Source: an uncultured Aquitalea sp.
GTDB lineage: Bacteria; Pseudomonadota; Gammaproteobacteria; Burkholderiales; Chromobacteriaceae
DNA length: 64,000 bases
Assembly: GCF_945957525.1 (NCBI RefSeq)
Contig: NZ_CAMFLA010000007.1
Coordinates: 124,001-188,000 of the forward strand
Direction of reading: 5' to 3'
Below are positions 16,743 through 25,813 of the stretch, piece by piece. Every line of letters starts with the position of its first letter. The first letter of the stretch is position 1. The translations under genes and the position numbers were made by a program. Under the pieces are notes generated by a model that searched no databases, was not told where the DNA came from, and saw only the letters and a list, made by a program, of their open reading frames with translations.

Positions 16743-18719
16743 TCAGTCCGGGCGCTTGCGGAAGAAAGTCATGGGCGTGGTGTAAGGCACATCGCTGGGC
16801 GCCGGGCTTTTCAGCACGTGCTTTTTCATCTTGCCCATGATGTGCATTTCACACGGGCGGCAATCAAACTTCAGCGTATAGGTTTCGTTGCCCGACTTCA
16901 GCGTCATCGGATCGGCGCGCACCTGACCCATTACACCCTTCACGCCCTTGGCCTGCTTGGGGCAAAGATTGAACGAGAAGCGCAGACAGTGCTTGGTGAT
17001 CATCAGGCTCACCTCGCCTTCCTCCTCATGCGCCTCGTACGCCGCGTCCATCACTTCCACGCCGTGCTTGCGATAGAACTGCCAGGCAAGCGGGTTGTAG
17101 ACATTGGCCAGGTAGCTGAGCGTGGTTTGCGGATAAGCCACCGGCGGCTCCACCGCCGCCTTGCGTTGCGGGCGCTGCCAGGCCGCCAGCCGCTCGGCCT
17201 CCAGCTTTTCCACCGCCTCGCGGCGCAGGCCGTTGAGTGCGGACGCGGGTACAAACCACATCCGGCTGAGCGCCAGAGATACATCATGAGCAATGAACAT
17301 GGTATTGCCGAGGCGCGACAAGCCATCCACAAGGTTGGCCGAAGCGCGCTCTTCGTCGCGCGCGGCTTCCAGCGCCAGTTCCGCTTCCGCCGCGCCGCTG
17401 CAGCCGTCCTCGTCGGTGATCACCAGCCGCAGACCCTTGCCGGTTTCCGACAGGGTGAGCCAGACGCCCACTTTGCGTTCGGCCGACTTCTTCAACAGCG
17501 ACAGCTCCCAGGCGTGATCGCGATTGCGGTTCAGCGGCGTACCGGGCTTCAGGCCGGCCAATAGCGCCGGATCATTGGGATGGCACAGCCACAGGCGATC
17601 ACCGCCCGGCACCTTGCCGATTTGCTTCACGGTGTTGAGCTGCATGCCCACCACTTCGCGCTTTTTCATGAAGTTGACGCCGTCGCCGTTGCTCATGTCC
17701 TCGGGCGTGGCCACTTCCAGCCAGTCCGGCCCCACCCGGTGCGCCAGGCCCAGCGGCACGCCGACGAATTTGGGCGAATCGAAAGCGCCGATGTCGATCT
17801 TGCGGCCGGTGGCAAAGTAATCCGTGGCGCCACGGTGGAAGGTCTTGTCCGGGTCGGGCGCAAAAAAGATTTCGCTGCCGCCACTGGAGGCGCGGCCCAG
17901 TTCCGGGCGGCGCTCGATGATTTCGTCCAGCAACAGGCGGTAATGCGCGGTGATGTTCTTGACGTAGGACACGTCCTTGTAACGGCCCTCGATCTTCAGC
18001 GAGCGCACGCCGGCGTCCAGCAGGGTTTCCAGATTGTTGCTCTGGTTGTTGTCCTTCATGGACAACAAATGCTTTTCAAAAGCCACCACGCCGCCGTTCT
18101 GGTCGGTCAGCGTGTAGGGCAGACGACAGGCTTGCGAGCAGTCGCCCCGGTTGGCGCTGCGGCCGGTTTCAGCATGGCTGATGTAGCACTGGCCCGAGAA
18201 AGCCACGCACAGTGCGCCGTGAATGAAGTATTCGATGGTGGCGCGATCGCCGACGGTGTCGGCAATCTTGCGAATCTGCGGAATGGTCAGCTCGCGCGCC
18301 AGCACCAGTTGCGAGAAACCGGCATCCGCCAGGAAAGACGCCTTGTCCGCATCGCGGATGTCGCACTGGGTGGACGCATGCAGCTCGATGGGCGGCAGGT
18401 CCATTTCCAGGATGCCCATATCTTGCACGATCAGCGCATCCACCCCGGCGTCGTACAGTTGCCAGATCAGTTTGCGCGCCGGCTCCAGCTCCGCCTCATG
18501 CAGGATGGTGTTGAGCGTGGCAAAGATGCGCGCATGGTAGCGGTGGGCAAAGCGGGTGAGCGCCGCGATGTCTTCCACGCTGTTGCAGGCGTTGTGCCGC
18601 GCGCCAAAGCTGGGCCCGCCAATGTAAACGGCGTCAGCGCCGTGCAGGATGGCTTCCCGCCCGATCTCGGCGGTTTTGGCGGGGGACAACAGTTCGATCT
18701 GGTGCGACAGCAGACTCAT
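16743..18719 (-). CDS. rlhA: 23S rRNA 5-hydroxycytidine synthase RlhA (U32 peptidase family)
   Basis: U32-family protein of 658 residues, matching the long RlhA (YdcP) form (about 650 residues) that hydroxylates C2501 of 23S rRNA with prephenate as a co-factor source. The N-terminal barrel opens with IELLSPAKTAEIGREAILHGADAVYIGG. The U32 signature SGQCYISHAETGRSANRGDC begins near 172. C-terminal cysteines (NLCPKQAKG and KFDCRPCEMHIMG) fit the U32 C-terminal domain. AGGAA precedes the ATG. The assignment rests on length and domain order; other U32 members (TrhP, UbiU/V) are shorter. Confidence 0.88.
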   Translation of the reverse strand: MSLLSHQIELLSPAKTAEIGREAILHGADAVYIGGPSFGARHNACNSVEDIAALTRFAHRYHARIFATLNTILHEAELEPARKLIWQLYDAGVDALIVQDMGILEMDLPPIELHASTQCDIRDADKASFLADAGFSQLVLARELTIPQIRKIADTVGDRATIEYFIHGALCVAFSGQCYISHAETGRSANRGDCSQACRLPYTLTDQNGGVVAFEKHLLSMKDNNQSNNLETLLDAGVRSLKIEGRYKDVSYVKNITAHYRLLLDEIIERRPELGRASSGGSEIFFAPDPDKTFHRGATDYFATGRKIDIGAFDSPKFVGVPLGLAHRVGPDWLEVATPEDMSNGDGVNFMKKREVVGMQLNTVKQIGKVPGGDRLWLCHPNDPALLAGLKPGTPLNRNRDHAWELSLLKKSAERKVGVWLTLSETGKGLRLVITDEDGCSGAAEAELALEAARDEERASANLVDGLSRLGNTMFIAHDVSLALSRMWFVPASALNGLRREAVEKLEAERLAAWQRPQRKAAVEPPVAYPQTTLSYLANVYNPLAWQFYRKHGVEVMDAAYEAHEEEGEVSLMITKHCLRFSFNLCPKQAKGVKGVMGQVRADPMTLKSGNETYTLKFDCRPCEMHIMGKMKKHVLKSPAPSDVPYTTPMTFFRKRPD

Positions 18720-19128
18720 GACAATTCCTGGCTACAGCTAGGGTTTTTCTGAGTGAAAAACCCACGACGAAAAGGCCGGAAGTATAACGTAATCAGTAGC
18801 TTATGAATAGCGCCGATTATTCCTGCGTTCTAACGCCCTTGTTTTTCCATTGGCATTAATTTTTATTAATTATTTATAACAAGCCATATTCATCTACGTA
18901 TGGATACTTATTGACGCATTTTTCACTTGCGACCTTTCTCCCCCGCGGACTACAACCTCAAATACCACTCTATTACCAATTTAACGTTGAGCACCGCTGA
19001 CAGGGCCTCGTGGAAGCGCCGCGAAAATGCGCCAACGCAAGCTGTACACACCGAACGGCTTGAACAGGCGCGTCGCGGGGCAGGCTTTGTCGGTCGGACT
19101 TACCCACAGGGTTTCGGGAGAATTCGTC
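18720..19128. other. AT-richer intergenic region between divergent rlhA and chemoreceptor genes
   Basis: Gap of 409 bases. A palindrome GGGTTTTT / AAAAACCC lies at 18741-18763, about 20 bases upstream of rlhA. A markedly AT-rich stretch lies near 18840-18900. No protein gene or RNA family is recognised; both promoters should be here. Confidence 0.5.
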
Positions 19129-20829
19129 ATGCTTACCAGGCTGACCATCGGCCAAAGGCTGTTTGCATTGATCATGCTGCTGCAATTGGTCACCGTTATC
19201 GTCGGGGGCTATGGCTGGTATACCCAGCAACGCATCCTCGATGACTTCGCCACCACTTACAACGACCGGGTAATCTGCCTCAAGCAGCTGAAGACCGTCG
19301 GCGATGGCTACGCAGTCAGCATTGTGGACGGCGCGCACAAACTGCGGGCCGGCGTCATGACGCCCGAGGCGCTGCTGCAAGGACTGGATCAATCCCAGGC
19401 CGCCTTGAAAAAGGAATGGGGCGACTACCGCGCCACCTACCTCACCTCGGAAGAAAAGACGCTGGCGGATCAGGCGGAGAGCGCCATGCGTCAGGCGGAC
19501 GGCACCGTGCAGCATCTGCGCGCCATTGCCCAGTCGCGCGACACCGCCGCGCTGGCGCAGTTTGTCGACAAAGAGATGTACCCGCACATCGACCCCATCT
19601 CCAGCAACATCAACCAGCTGATCGACCTGCAGTTGCGCGTGGCGGCGGAAAACTTCGCCAGCTCCACCGACAAGGCCCGGCTTTGCGCGCGCATCTCACT
19701 GGCCATCCTGGTGTTCGGCCTGCTGCTGGGCGTGGTGTGCAGTTGGCTGATCATTCGCGGCCTGTTGGCCGAACTGGGCGGCGAACCGCATGACGTGGTG
19801 GCCTTGGCCCGTCGCATCGCGCAAGGCAATCTCACTCAGAAACTGACCGTAAAAAGCGGCGACGACAACAGCATCGTCGCCTCCATGTCGCACATGCAGA
19901 GCGAGCTGATCCGCTTGGTGCGCCAGATCAACGGCATTACCTCCAACCTCACCGTGCACGCCTCGGAGCTGGCCAGCGCTTCGGAACAAGTGGCGGTGAG
20001 CGCGGAAGAACAGACCCGCGCCGCGTCTTCCATGTCGGCCTCGGTGGAGCAATTGTCAGTCAGCATCTGCTCTGTCAGCGACAATGCCCGCGATGTGGCC
20101 ACCGACTCCACGGCATCGGGCCAGCTGGCAGCCGAGACGGAACACATGATCAACCAGACGCTGGACACCATTCAGTCGGTGGCGGACAAGGCCGAGGAAT
20201 CTCGCCAGCAAGCCGACCTGATGGGCGACAGATCGCAGAAGATCTCCAATGTGGTGGCCATGATCCGCGACATCGCCGACCAGACCAATCTGTTGGCGCT
20301 CAATGCCGCCATCGAAGCCGCCCGCGCCGGGGAACAGGGTCGCGGCTTCGCCGTGGTGGCGGACGAAGTACGCAAGCTGTCGGAGCGCACCGGCCAATCC
20401 ACCACCGAAATCAGCGAGATGATCAAGGAAATGCTGGAGAGCAGTCAGCAGGTGATCGGCAATATCCACGATACCGTCAGCCGCATGGACACCGGGCTGG
20501 CGCAGGCCAATCAGGCGCGCGGCTCGGTCTGCCAGATCGCCGGCAATGTGCAACGCATCCAGCAATCGGTGGGCAGTATTTCCATTGCCCTGTCCGAGCA
20601 ACAGGCCGCCGGCAGCGGCATCGCCAACAATGTGGAACAAGTAGCGCAAATGTCGGAAGAAACCAGCACCGCCGCCAGCCAGACTGCCGCTTCAGCCACC
20701 GCCATGGAGGGCATGGCGCACGAACTGCAAGCCGCCATCAGCCACTTCGCCCTGCCCGGCCCCGGCCAGGTCAGCGACACCGACGCACCTCGCGCCGAAG
20801 GCCTGCCGCGCTTCGCGCTGGCCGGCTGA
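19129..20829 (+). CDS. Methyl-accepting chemotaxis protein, four-helix-bundle sensor
   Basis: Chemoreceptor of 566 residues. Start at ATG 19129 ([19 protein letters not shown]) with GGGAG eight bases upstream; the frame runs back to 19027 without a signal. The first membrane segment lies near 10-30. A helical periplasmic domain follows, with the 4HB_MCP look (long helices, no Cache motifs). The second segment ([21 protein letters not shown]) lies near 187-208, then HAMP. The signalling tip is [20 protein letters not shown] near 387-406. The ligand is unknown. A terminator follows. Confidence 0.94.
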   Translation: MLTRLTIGQRLFALIMLLQLVTVIVGGYGWYTQQRILDDFATTYNDRVICLKQLKTVGDGYAVSIVDGAHKLRAGVMTPEALLQGLDQSQAALKKEWGDYRATYLTSEEKTLADQAESAMRQADGTVQHLRAIAQSRDTAALAQFVDKEMYPHIDPISSNINQLIDLQLRVAAENFASSTDKARLCARISLAILVFGLLLGVVCSWLIIRGLLAELGGEPHDVVALARRIAQGNLTQKLTVKSGDDNSIVASMSHMQSELIRLVRQINGITSNLTVHASELASASEQVAVSAEEQTRAASSMSASVEQLSVSICSVSDNARDVATDSTASGQLAAETEHMINQTLDTIQSVADKAEESRQQADLMGDRSQKISNVVAMIRDIADQTNLLALNAAIEAARAGEQGRGFAVVADEVRKLSERTGQSTTEISEMIKEMLESSQQVIGNIHDTVSRMDTGLAQANQARGSVCQIAGNVQRIQQSVGSISIALSEQQAAGSGIANNVEQVAQMSEETSTAASQTAASATAMEGMAHELQAAISHFALPGPGQVSDTDAPRAEGLPRFALAG

Positions 20830-20851
20830 CCGCTGACAGCTCCGCAAGCTG

Positions 20852-20877
20852 AACAAAGCCCGCGTCAGCGGGCTTTC
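20852..20877 (+). terminator. Terminator of the second chemoreceptor gene
   Basis: AAAGCCCGC / GCGGGCTTT stem with GTCA loop, 25 bases after the stop codon. Confidence 0.7.
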
Positions 20878-21062
20878 TGACTGCCGGCAAAGTGATTGAA
20901 TGAGATGGGGCTAGGCCCGGCCTTGCCCCATCCGAATAGTCCCCATTTCCCCGCTCTTTCCCTGCAAGGAAACCTCGCTTTCCACCCAGAAAGCGAGGGG
21001 GCGCTCATCCGAACGCCCGCATCCGCAGGCTTGCCTGTTCCGCTCCGGCTTACCCCGCCGTT

Positions 21063-21296
21063 TCAACGACTGCTGAGCAACACCGCCAGCTCGTCGGCCG
21101 CTTCCGACCACTCCGCGTCGCAAGCCAGCGCCTGACGCAAAAAAGCCGCCTGCGACGCTTTCCAGAACGGCGCATCCGGCAGCGCCGCGCCAGCGGGCAA
21201 ACGATGCGCGGCGACAAAAGCGCGGATATCCGCCTCGCCCGCAGGCAGGCCAAGCTGGGCAAACAATTGGGGCAACTGATGAGCACCGGTGTCCAT
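21063..21296 (-). CDS. DUF2789 family protein (77 aa)
   Basis: Short acidic protein with the DUF2789 layout: an N-terminal helix LPQLFAQLGLPAGEADIRAF, a central DAPFWKASQAAFLRQAL and a C-terminal acidic DAEWSEAADELAVLL. Length is typical. It is cytoplasmic and of unknown function. It is divergent from the YcaQ-like gene, with a 90-base shared promoter gap. Confidence 0.8.
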   Translation of the reverse strand: MDTGAHQLPQLFAQLGLPAGEADIRAFVAAHRLPAGAALPDAPFWKASQAAFLRQALACDAEWSEAADELAVLLSSR

Positions 21297-21385
21297 GATT
21301 ATCCTTTCCTGACCGTCGCCGAAGACGGCACACAGTGAACGCGAGAATGGTTATAGTCGACTTCTCCTCACCCCATCGCAAGCCC

Positions 21386-22627
21386 ATGACCACACATCTC
21401 CCCTTGCAGCAGGCGCGCAACCTGCATCTGATCGCACAAGGCATGCTGACGCCGCCGCGGCGCAAGGCCGGCAAAGCAGATGTGGCCGCCGCCATCCGCC
21501 GCATGGCCCTGTTGCAGATCGACACCATCAGCGTGGTAGCGCGCAGCCCCTATCTGGTGTTGTACAGCCGGCTCGGCCCCTACCCGCCAGTGTGGCTGGA
21601 CGAAACGTTGGCCGAAGGCGCGCTGTTTGAATACTGGGCGCACGAAGCCTGCTTTGTGCCGACGGAAGACTACCGTCTGTTGCGCCATCGCATGCTGAAC
21701 GCGGAAAGCCTGGGCTGGAAATTCTCCGTCAATTGGTACCGCCAGCATCAGGCCGACATCGAAGCGCTGGAAACGCGCATTCGCGAACACGGCCCGGCGC
21801 GCTCGGCCGACTTCGCGCGCGAGCAGGGCAAGGGCAGCGGCTGGTGGGACTGGAAGCCGGAAAAACGCCATCTGGAAGCGCTGTTCACGCTGGGCAGGCT
21901 GATGGTGAAAGAGCGGCAAGGCTTCCAGCGCGTCTACGATGTGGCCGAGCGGGTGCTGCCCGGTTGGGACGATCAGCGCCATCTGCCCAGCCTGGAAGAC
22001 GCCCGGCTGGACATGGTGCGCAACAGCTGCCGGGCGCTGGGCGTGGTGAAAGCCGGCTGGGTGGCGGATTACTACCGCCTTGGCCGAGGCCGCTTCGACG
22101 AGGACTTGCACCGGCTGGCCGATGCTGGCGAGTTGCTGCCGGTGCGCATTGAAGGCTGGAAGCACGATGCCTTCGTGCATCACAGCCTGAGCGCCGAGTT
22201 GGCCGAAGCCGAAGCCAACCGCCTGAGCGCCACCCGCTGTGCGGCCCTGTCGCCGTTCGACCCCATTGTCTGGGACCGCAAGCGAGCGCTGGAGCTGTTT
22301 GATTTCGACTACAAGATCGAGTGCTACACCCCGGCGCCCAAGCGCCGCTTCGGCTATTTCTCCTTGCCCTTGCTGCAGCGGGGCAAGCTGGTGGGCCGCA
22401 TGGACGCCAAGGCGCACCGCCAGCAGGGCATTTTCGAGGTGAAAAGCCTGTACCTGGAAAGCGGCGTGCGCGAAAGCGGACGGCTGGCGACAGACCTCGC
22501 GCGCACACTCAGTCAGCTGGCCGGCTGGCACGGCACGCCGCGCCTGCGCTTCAATCACGGGCCGGCCGGTTTACTGGCCGGCATTCAGGCGCAGCTCGCT
22601 GAAGGCGAAACCGACGCTGCCGGCTGA
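21386..22627 (+). CDS. Winged-helix YcaQ/AlkX-type DNA glycosylase
   Basis: Protein of 413 residues in the YcaQ (AlkX, HTH_42/DUF1006) family. In E. coli this is a DNA glycosylase that unhooks interstrand cross-links and excises alkylated bases. The catalytic QxD motif of the YcaQ branch is visible as Q44-I45-D46 in LLQIDTISVV. Further family blocks are FEYWAHEACFVP near 89-100, LSPFDPIVWDRKR and the C-terminal RFGYFSLPLL. Start chosen at ATG 21386 (MTTHLPLQQAR); a GTG at 21335 would add 17 residues and neither has a strong ribosome site. Confidence 0.88.
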   Translation: MTTHLPLQQARNLHLIAQGMLTPPRRKAGKADVAAAIRRMALLQIDTISVVARSPYLVLYSRLGPYPPVWLDETLAEGALFEYWAHEACFVPTEDYRLLRHRMLNAESLGWKFSVNWYRQHQADIEALETRIREHGPARSADFAREQGKGSGWWDWKPEKRHLEALFTLGRLMVKERQGFQRVYDVAERVLPGWDDQRHLPSLEDARLDMVRNSCRALGVVKAGWVADYYRLGRGRFDEDLHRLADAGELLPVRIEGWKHDAFVHHSLSAELAEAEANRLSATRCAALSPFDPIVWDRKRALELFDFDYKIECYTPAPKRRFGYFSLPLLQRGKLVGRMDAKAHRQQGIFEVKSLYLESGVRESGRLATDLARTLSQLAGWHGTPRLRFNHGPAGLLAGIQAQLAEGETDAAG

Positions 22628-22635
22628 AACGGGCG

Positions 22636-22953
22636 TTACTCGGCCAGCAACACCTGGCTGAACTGGATTTGCGGAGCAATATCGGTGTAGTTGGCAATGT
22701 CGCCCTGCAACTGGGCCGCTACCGGCTGGAAGGCCGTCACGAAGGCGTCCACAGAATCAAAATGCAGGTGACACAAGGCAGTAAAAGCGGCGGCGCTGCC
22801 CGGCTCGGCCCCGGCCAGGCCTTGTTCCACTTTCATGCCGCGCAAGGCCGGCGACAACAAGCGTCGCGCCAGCGGCATGTGGTGGGCGAGGTAGTAATCG
22901 AAATCGAAACGGCTGCCGGACTGCGCGGGGTAGAGAATGCTGACGGTAATCAT
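22636..22953 (-). CDS. EthD-family protein (105 aa)
   Basis: Dimeric alpha/beta-barrel protein of the EthD family. Start at ATG 22953 (MITVSILYP) with AAGGAG upstream. The HHMPLARRLLSPALRGMKVEQG core and the C-terminal SVDAFVTAFQP are typical. EthD proteins are small ferredoxin-fold proteins, some linked to ether degradation, but most genomic copies have no known role. It is convergent with the YcaQ-like gene, with only 8 bases between the stops. Confidence 0.82.
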   Translation of the reverse strand: MITVSILYPAQSGSRFDFDYYLAHHMPLARRLLSPALRGMKVEQGLAGAEPGSAAAFTALCHLHFDSVDAFVTAFQPVAAQLQGDIANYTDIAPQIQFSQVLLAE

Positions 22954-22972
22954 GCCTGACGGCTCCTTGCGG

Positions 22973-22984
22973 CTTCGGCCAACC
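22973..22984 (-). repeat. Intergenic copy of the TTGGCCGAAG word
   Basis: CTTCGGCCAACC (reverse complement GGTTGGCCGAAG) lies in the gap upstream of the EthD gene. Confidence 0.7.
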
Positions 22985-23046
22985 TCTTTTCCGAGACTGG
23001 CCGTCGGGTGGAAAAACATCCACCCGCAGCATAATCCATCCGCCGC

Positions 23047-23493
23047 TCAGGACAAGTTCTTGCGATACTGGATGTAGCCCAGATTGTCCGCCAGGGTGTC
23101 GTACAAGCTCCGCGCAGTGGCATTGCTTTCATGGGTCAGCCAGTAAACCCGACCGCAACCGGCCGCTGCCGCGTGGGCATACACGGTTTCAATCAGGCTC
23201 TTTCCCACACCACCGCCGCGACAGGCCGGGTCCACGTACAGATCCTGCAGATAGCAGTAGTTGCCGGTCATCCAGCTGCTGCGGTGTTCCACGGTATTGA
23301 CCATGCCCACCGCCTTGCCGTCCTGCCAGGCCAACCAGCTGTGCATGGGCTCGGCCGGGTCGAGAAAGCGCTGCCAGCTCACTTCGGCCACTGCGGCCTG
23401 GTACGGCGCCTGATAAAACGCCAGATAGCCCTGCCACAGGGGCAGCCAGTGTTCATAGTCCTGCGGGCCGACGGGCTTGATGACGACGCTCAT
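23047..23493 (-). CDS. GNAT acetyltransferase
   Basis: GNAT of 148 residues. I set the start at ATG 23493 (MSVVIKPVGPQDYEHWLPLW) with GGAGA upstream. Conserved parts are YLQDLYVDPACRGGGVGKSLIE near 80-100 (acetyl-CoA loop) and VYWLTHESNATARSLYDTLA near the C terminus. It resembles diamine/small-substrate acetyltransferases, but the substrate cannot be deduced. It is monocistronic. Confidence 0.88.
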   Translation of the reverse strand: MSVVIKPVGPQDYEHWLPLWQGYLAFYQAPYQAAVAEVSWQRFLDPAEPMHSWLAWQDGKAVGMVNTVEHRSSWMTGNYCYLQDLYVDPACRGGGVGKSLIETVYAHAAAAGCGRVYWLTHESNATARSLYDTLADNLGYIQYRKNLS

Positions 23494-23560
23494 GTCTTGA
23501 TCTCCGTTTGAGGGGTTAAGCCCCAGCATGCAAGCGCGCCGGTTCTCTGCACAGAGCCAG

Positions 23561-23740
23561 TCAGCACTTATCGGATGGAACCACTCCACCTGCCGGCGTA
23601 TGCTCATCGGCCGGTACGTCTTCACGGCTGCGCACGATGAACAAACCGATCAGCCAGGCAAACTTGACCAGCGCCAACAACATGGCCAGCACGCTCAGCA
23701 ATGCGGAGGGGGAACGCAGCAATTCAGTGATCAGCAACAT
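23561..23740 (-). CDS. Single-span membrane microprotein (59 aa, DUF3149-like)
   Basis: A 59-codon minus-strand gene with GGAG seven bases before ATG 23740. The product starts MLLITELLRSPSALLSVLAM and has one hydrophobic helix (about residues 13-36) followed by a short charged, proline-containing tail. Layout and the LLRSP-LLSVL opening resemble DUF3149 microproteins of betaproteobacteria, but that is from memory of the family shape only. It overlaps an unconvincing plus-strand open frame. Function unknown. Confidence 0.6.
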   Translation of the reverse strand: MLLITELLRSPSALLSVLAMLLALVKFAWLIGLFIVRSREDVPADEHTPAGGVVPSDKC

Positions 23741-23943
23741 GATGGTCTCCTGTGAATGGGTGAGACCATCTTGCGCGGCGCAGCTTATGGCTGGCTTAAG
23801 ATCCGCTGACAGATCTTATCCACGGCGTCGCCTGCCCATACCAGCGCTTGCCGCCATGCGACTGGCTGCGCCTAAACGCCATCATCACATTGTCATGCTA
23901 GGCTGTCCGGCATTGTTCATTCCGCCGCACACCGTTCCGCATC

Positions 23944-24117
23944 ATGCGCAATCTGCTTCTTTTGCTGCTGGCGCTATCCTTGCCCGCAGACGCCGCCCCG
24001 CCCGCTTTGCTGAGCGCGCCGGTGGCTACAGCCACCAAATCCACTAACCGCGCCGTCGGGCCGCTGCGCTTTCCTCGCCGCGTCTGGCGGCGTATCGCCG
24101 GTAAATTCCAGTCATGA
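23944..24117 (+). CDS. Possible small secreted basic peptide (57 aa)
   Basis: A 57-codon frame starting MRNLLLLLLALSLPADAAPP, which looks like a signal peptide. A short mature peptide follows, rich in arginine (LRFPRRVWRRIAGKF). No ribosome site is obvious. The stop codon abuts the terminator that follows, and the amphipathic tail is reminiscent of membrane-active peptides. Existence as a gene is uncertain. Confidence 0.4.
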   Translation: MRNLLLLLLALSLPADAAPPALLSAPVATATKSTNRAVGPLRFPRRVWRRIAGKFQS

Positions 24118-24143
24118 AAAAAGCCGGGTTGCCCCGGCTTTGT
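24117..24143 (-). terminator. Terminator of the NRAMP-family gene
   Basis: Stem AAAGCCGGG / CCCGGCTTT with six T residues on the minus strand, 20-45 bases after the transporter stop. Confidence 0.8.
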
Positions 24144-24163
24144 CCGTGCTGGATGGTTGGCGC

Positions 24164-25813
24164 TCAAGCCGCCAACGCCAGCTGCGCCACCCGCCAGATC
24201 ACCATGATCATGGCCACCAGCAGGTAGCCGCGCAGCACGCTCATCCACAATTTGTTGCGGCTGGACAACGCCACCGGCGCCAGTTTTTCCAGCGGCGGCA
24301 TGCGCCAGCTGTACTTATGCTGCAGCTCGCCCTTCTTGTGATGATGATGTTGCGGCTCGTCCTCCTGTCCCACCGTCTCGCGCGCATGGATGACGTTCAT
24401 GGCGATGGCCGTTACTAGGCCCAGCACGCCGCCGACAATCAGGATGTCGGTAATGGTTTCGCCCGACATGTCGGGAAACACCACCGCAGCGGTCAGGATG
24501 ATCGACAACAGCACCAGTACGGCGACGATGGCGCCGGTAATCAGATTGGTGAAACGACTGTTCACCCATGGCCCCAATACAGCCTTGTCATTGCACAGCA
24601 GCAGCAGGAATACCGTGGCGCTGGGCAACAGCACGCCGGCTAGGCTCTGCACGGCGTTGGTCAGCAAACCCAGCGGCACGCCCGGCAGCAACACCAGCGC
24701 GGCGGCCAGGACGATCAGGCCGCAATACATCGCGTAGAAGGCCGGCGCGTCGGTAGGCTTGCGGTGCAGGGAATGCTTCAGGCTCAGCACATCGCCCAGC
24801 GCATAGGCGGTGGATAGCGACACGGCCATTGCGCCGATGATGCTGGCGTCGATCAGGGCCACCGCAAACAGCACGCCCGGCAGCTTGCCATAGTATTTGG
24901 CCAGGCCGTGCGCCACTGCGCCGGCGTCCTGAAAATGACCGAACTCCGGCTTGCCGGCAAACACTTGGGCGGTAAAAGCAATCATCGCCACCGCGCCGAT
25001 CACCACCAGCGCGATGCCCAGCCACAGATCGGCCCGCTCGTACTTGATGAAGCGCGGCGTGATGCGCTTGTCGATGATGTAGCTTTGCTGAAAGAACAAC
25101 TGCCAGGGCGCAACGGTGGTGCCGACAATGCCGATGATCAGCAGCACCACGTCCGACAGCTTGCCGCCCGCCGGCATTTGCGGCACCACAAAATCATGGG
25201 CGATCTGCGTCATTGGCGGATGCACCATCACCAGAATGGGCACCAGAATCAGGCTGCCCGCCACCAGCGTCAGCGAAAAACGTTCGAACCGACGGAAGTC
25301 GCCGGTGCTGGCGGACAGCATGATGAACACCGCCGCCAACCCCACGCCGATGATCTTGGGCACGCCGAGAAACGCCATCCCCAGGCTGATGCCGATGAAC
25401 TCGGTGACGATGGTCAGTGCATTGAGCAGGAAAAGATCGATGGCGCTGAACGCGCCCCAGAACTTGCCATAGCGCTCCAGAATCAGCCGGGCATGGCCCA
25501 CGCCGGTGACAGCGCCCAGGCGCAATACCATTTCCTGGTTCACGTACAACACGGGAATCAGCAGCGCCAGCGTCCACAGCAGCGCAGTGCCGTAGTTCTG
25601 GCCGGCCTGGGCGTAGGTGCTGAACGCGCCGGCGTCGTTGTCGCCCACCATCACGATCAGGCCCGGCCCCAGAATGGCCAGCAGCGTTTTGAAACGCGCC
25701 ATCCAACTGTTGCGCGGGGCGGTATCGTCATGGCGGATGGTGCCTAGGGCGCCACGAATGTCGCCCACGTGTGCGCTGTCCAGCACAGCGGCTTCGGTTT
25801 TATTGTTGGACAT
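24164..25813 (-). CDS. NRAMP-family divalent metal transporter, atypical branch
   Basis: Integral membrane transporter of 549 residues with about 11-12 hydrophobic segments from residue 43 on. In the first helix the canonical DPGN motif is replaced by GDNDAGAFSTY (D58-N59-D60). The helix-6 MPH-type motif is replaced by TTVAPWQLFFQQ near 235-247. These substitutions resemble NRAMP-related magnesium transporters rather than classical MntH, so Mg2+ or Mn2+ are both possible substrates. A histidine-rich insert (QHHHHKK) lies near 490-500. Long, strongly folded leader RNA upstream suggests metal-responsive control. Confidence 0.85.
   Translation of the reverse strand: MSNNKTEAAVLDSAHVGDIRGALGTIRHDDTAPRNSWMARFKTLLAILGPGLIVMVGDNDAGAFSTYAQAGQNYGTALLWTLALLIPVLYVNQEMVLRLGAVTGVGHARLILERYGKFWGAFSAIDLFLLNALTIVTEFIGISLGMAFLGVPKIIGVGLAAVFIMLSASTGDFRRFERFSLTLVAGSLILVPILVMVHPPMTQIAHDFVVPQMPAGGKLSDVVLLIIGIVGTTVAPWQLFFQQSYIIDKRITPRFIKYERADLWLGIALVVIGAVAMIAFTAQVFAGKPEFGHFQDAGAVAHGLAKYYGKLPGVLFAVALIDASIIGAMAVSLSTAYALGDVLSLKHSLHRKPTDAPAFYAMYCGLIVLAAALVLLPGVPLGLLTNAVQSLAGVLLPSATVFLLLLCNDKAVLGPWVNSRFTNLITGAIVAVLVLLSIILTAAVVFPDMSGETITDILIVGGVLGLVTAIAMNVIHARETVGQEDEPQHHHHKKGELQHKYSWRMPPLEKLAPVALSSRNKLWMSVLRGYLLVAMIMVIWRVAQLALAA

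Noticed and set aside
17580-18752. 390-residue plus-strand frame opposite rlhA
   Set aside because: Antisense shadow of rlhA; low-complexity composition and no recognisable domain.
23637-24047. 136-residue plus-strand frame
   Set aside because: Opposite to the better supported 59-residue membrane protein, and of random composition.
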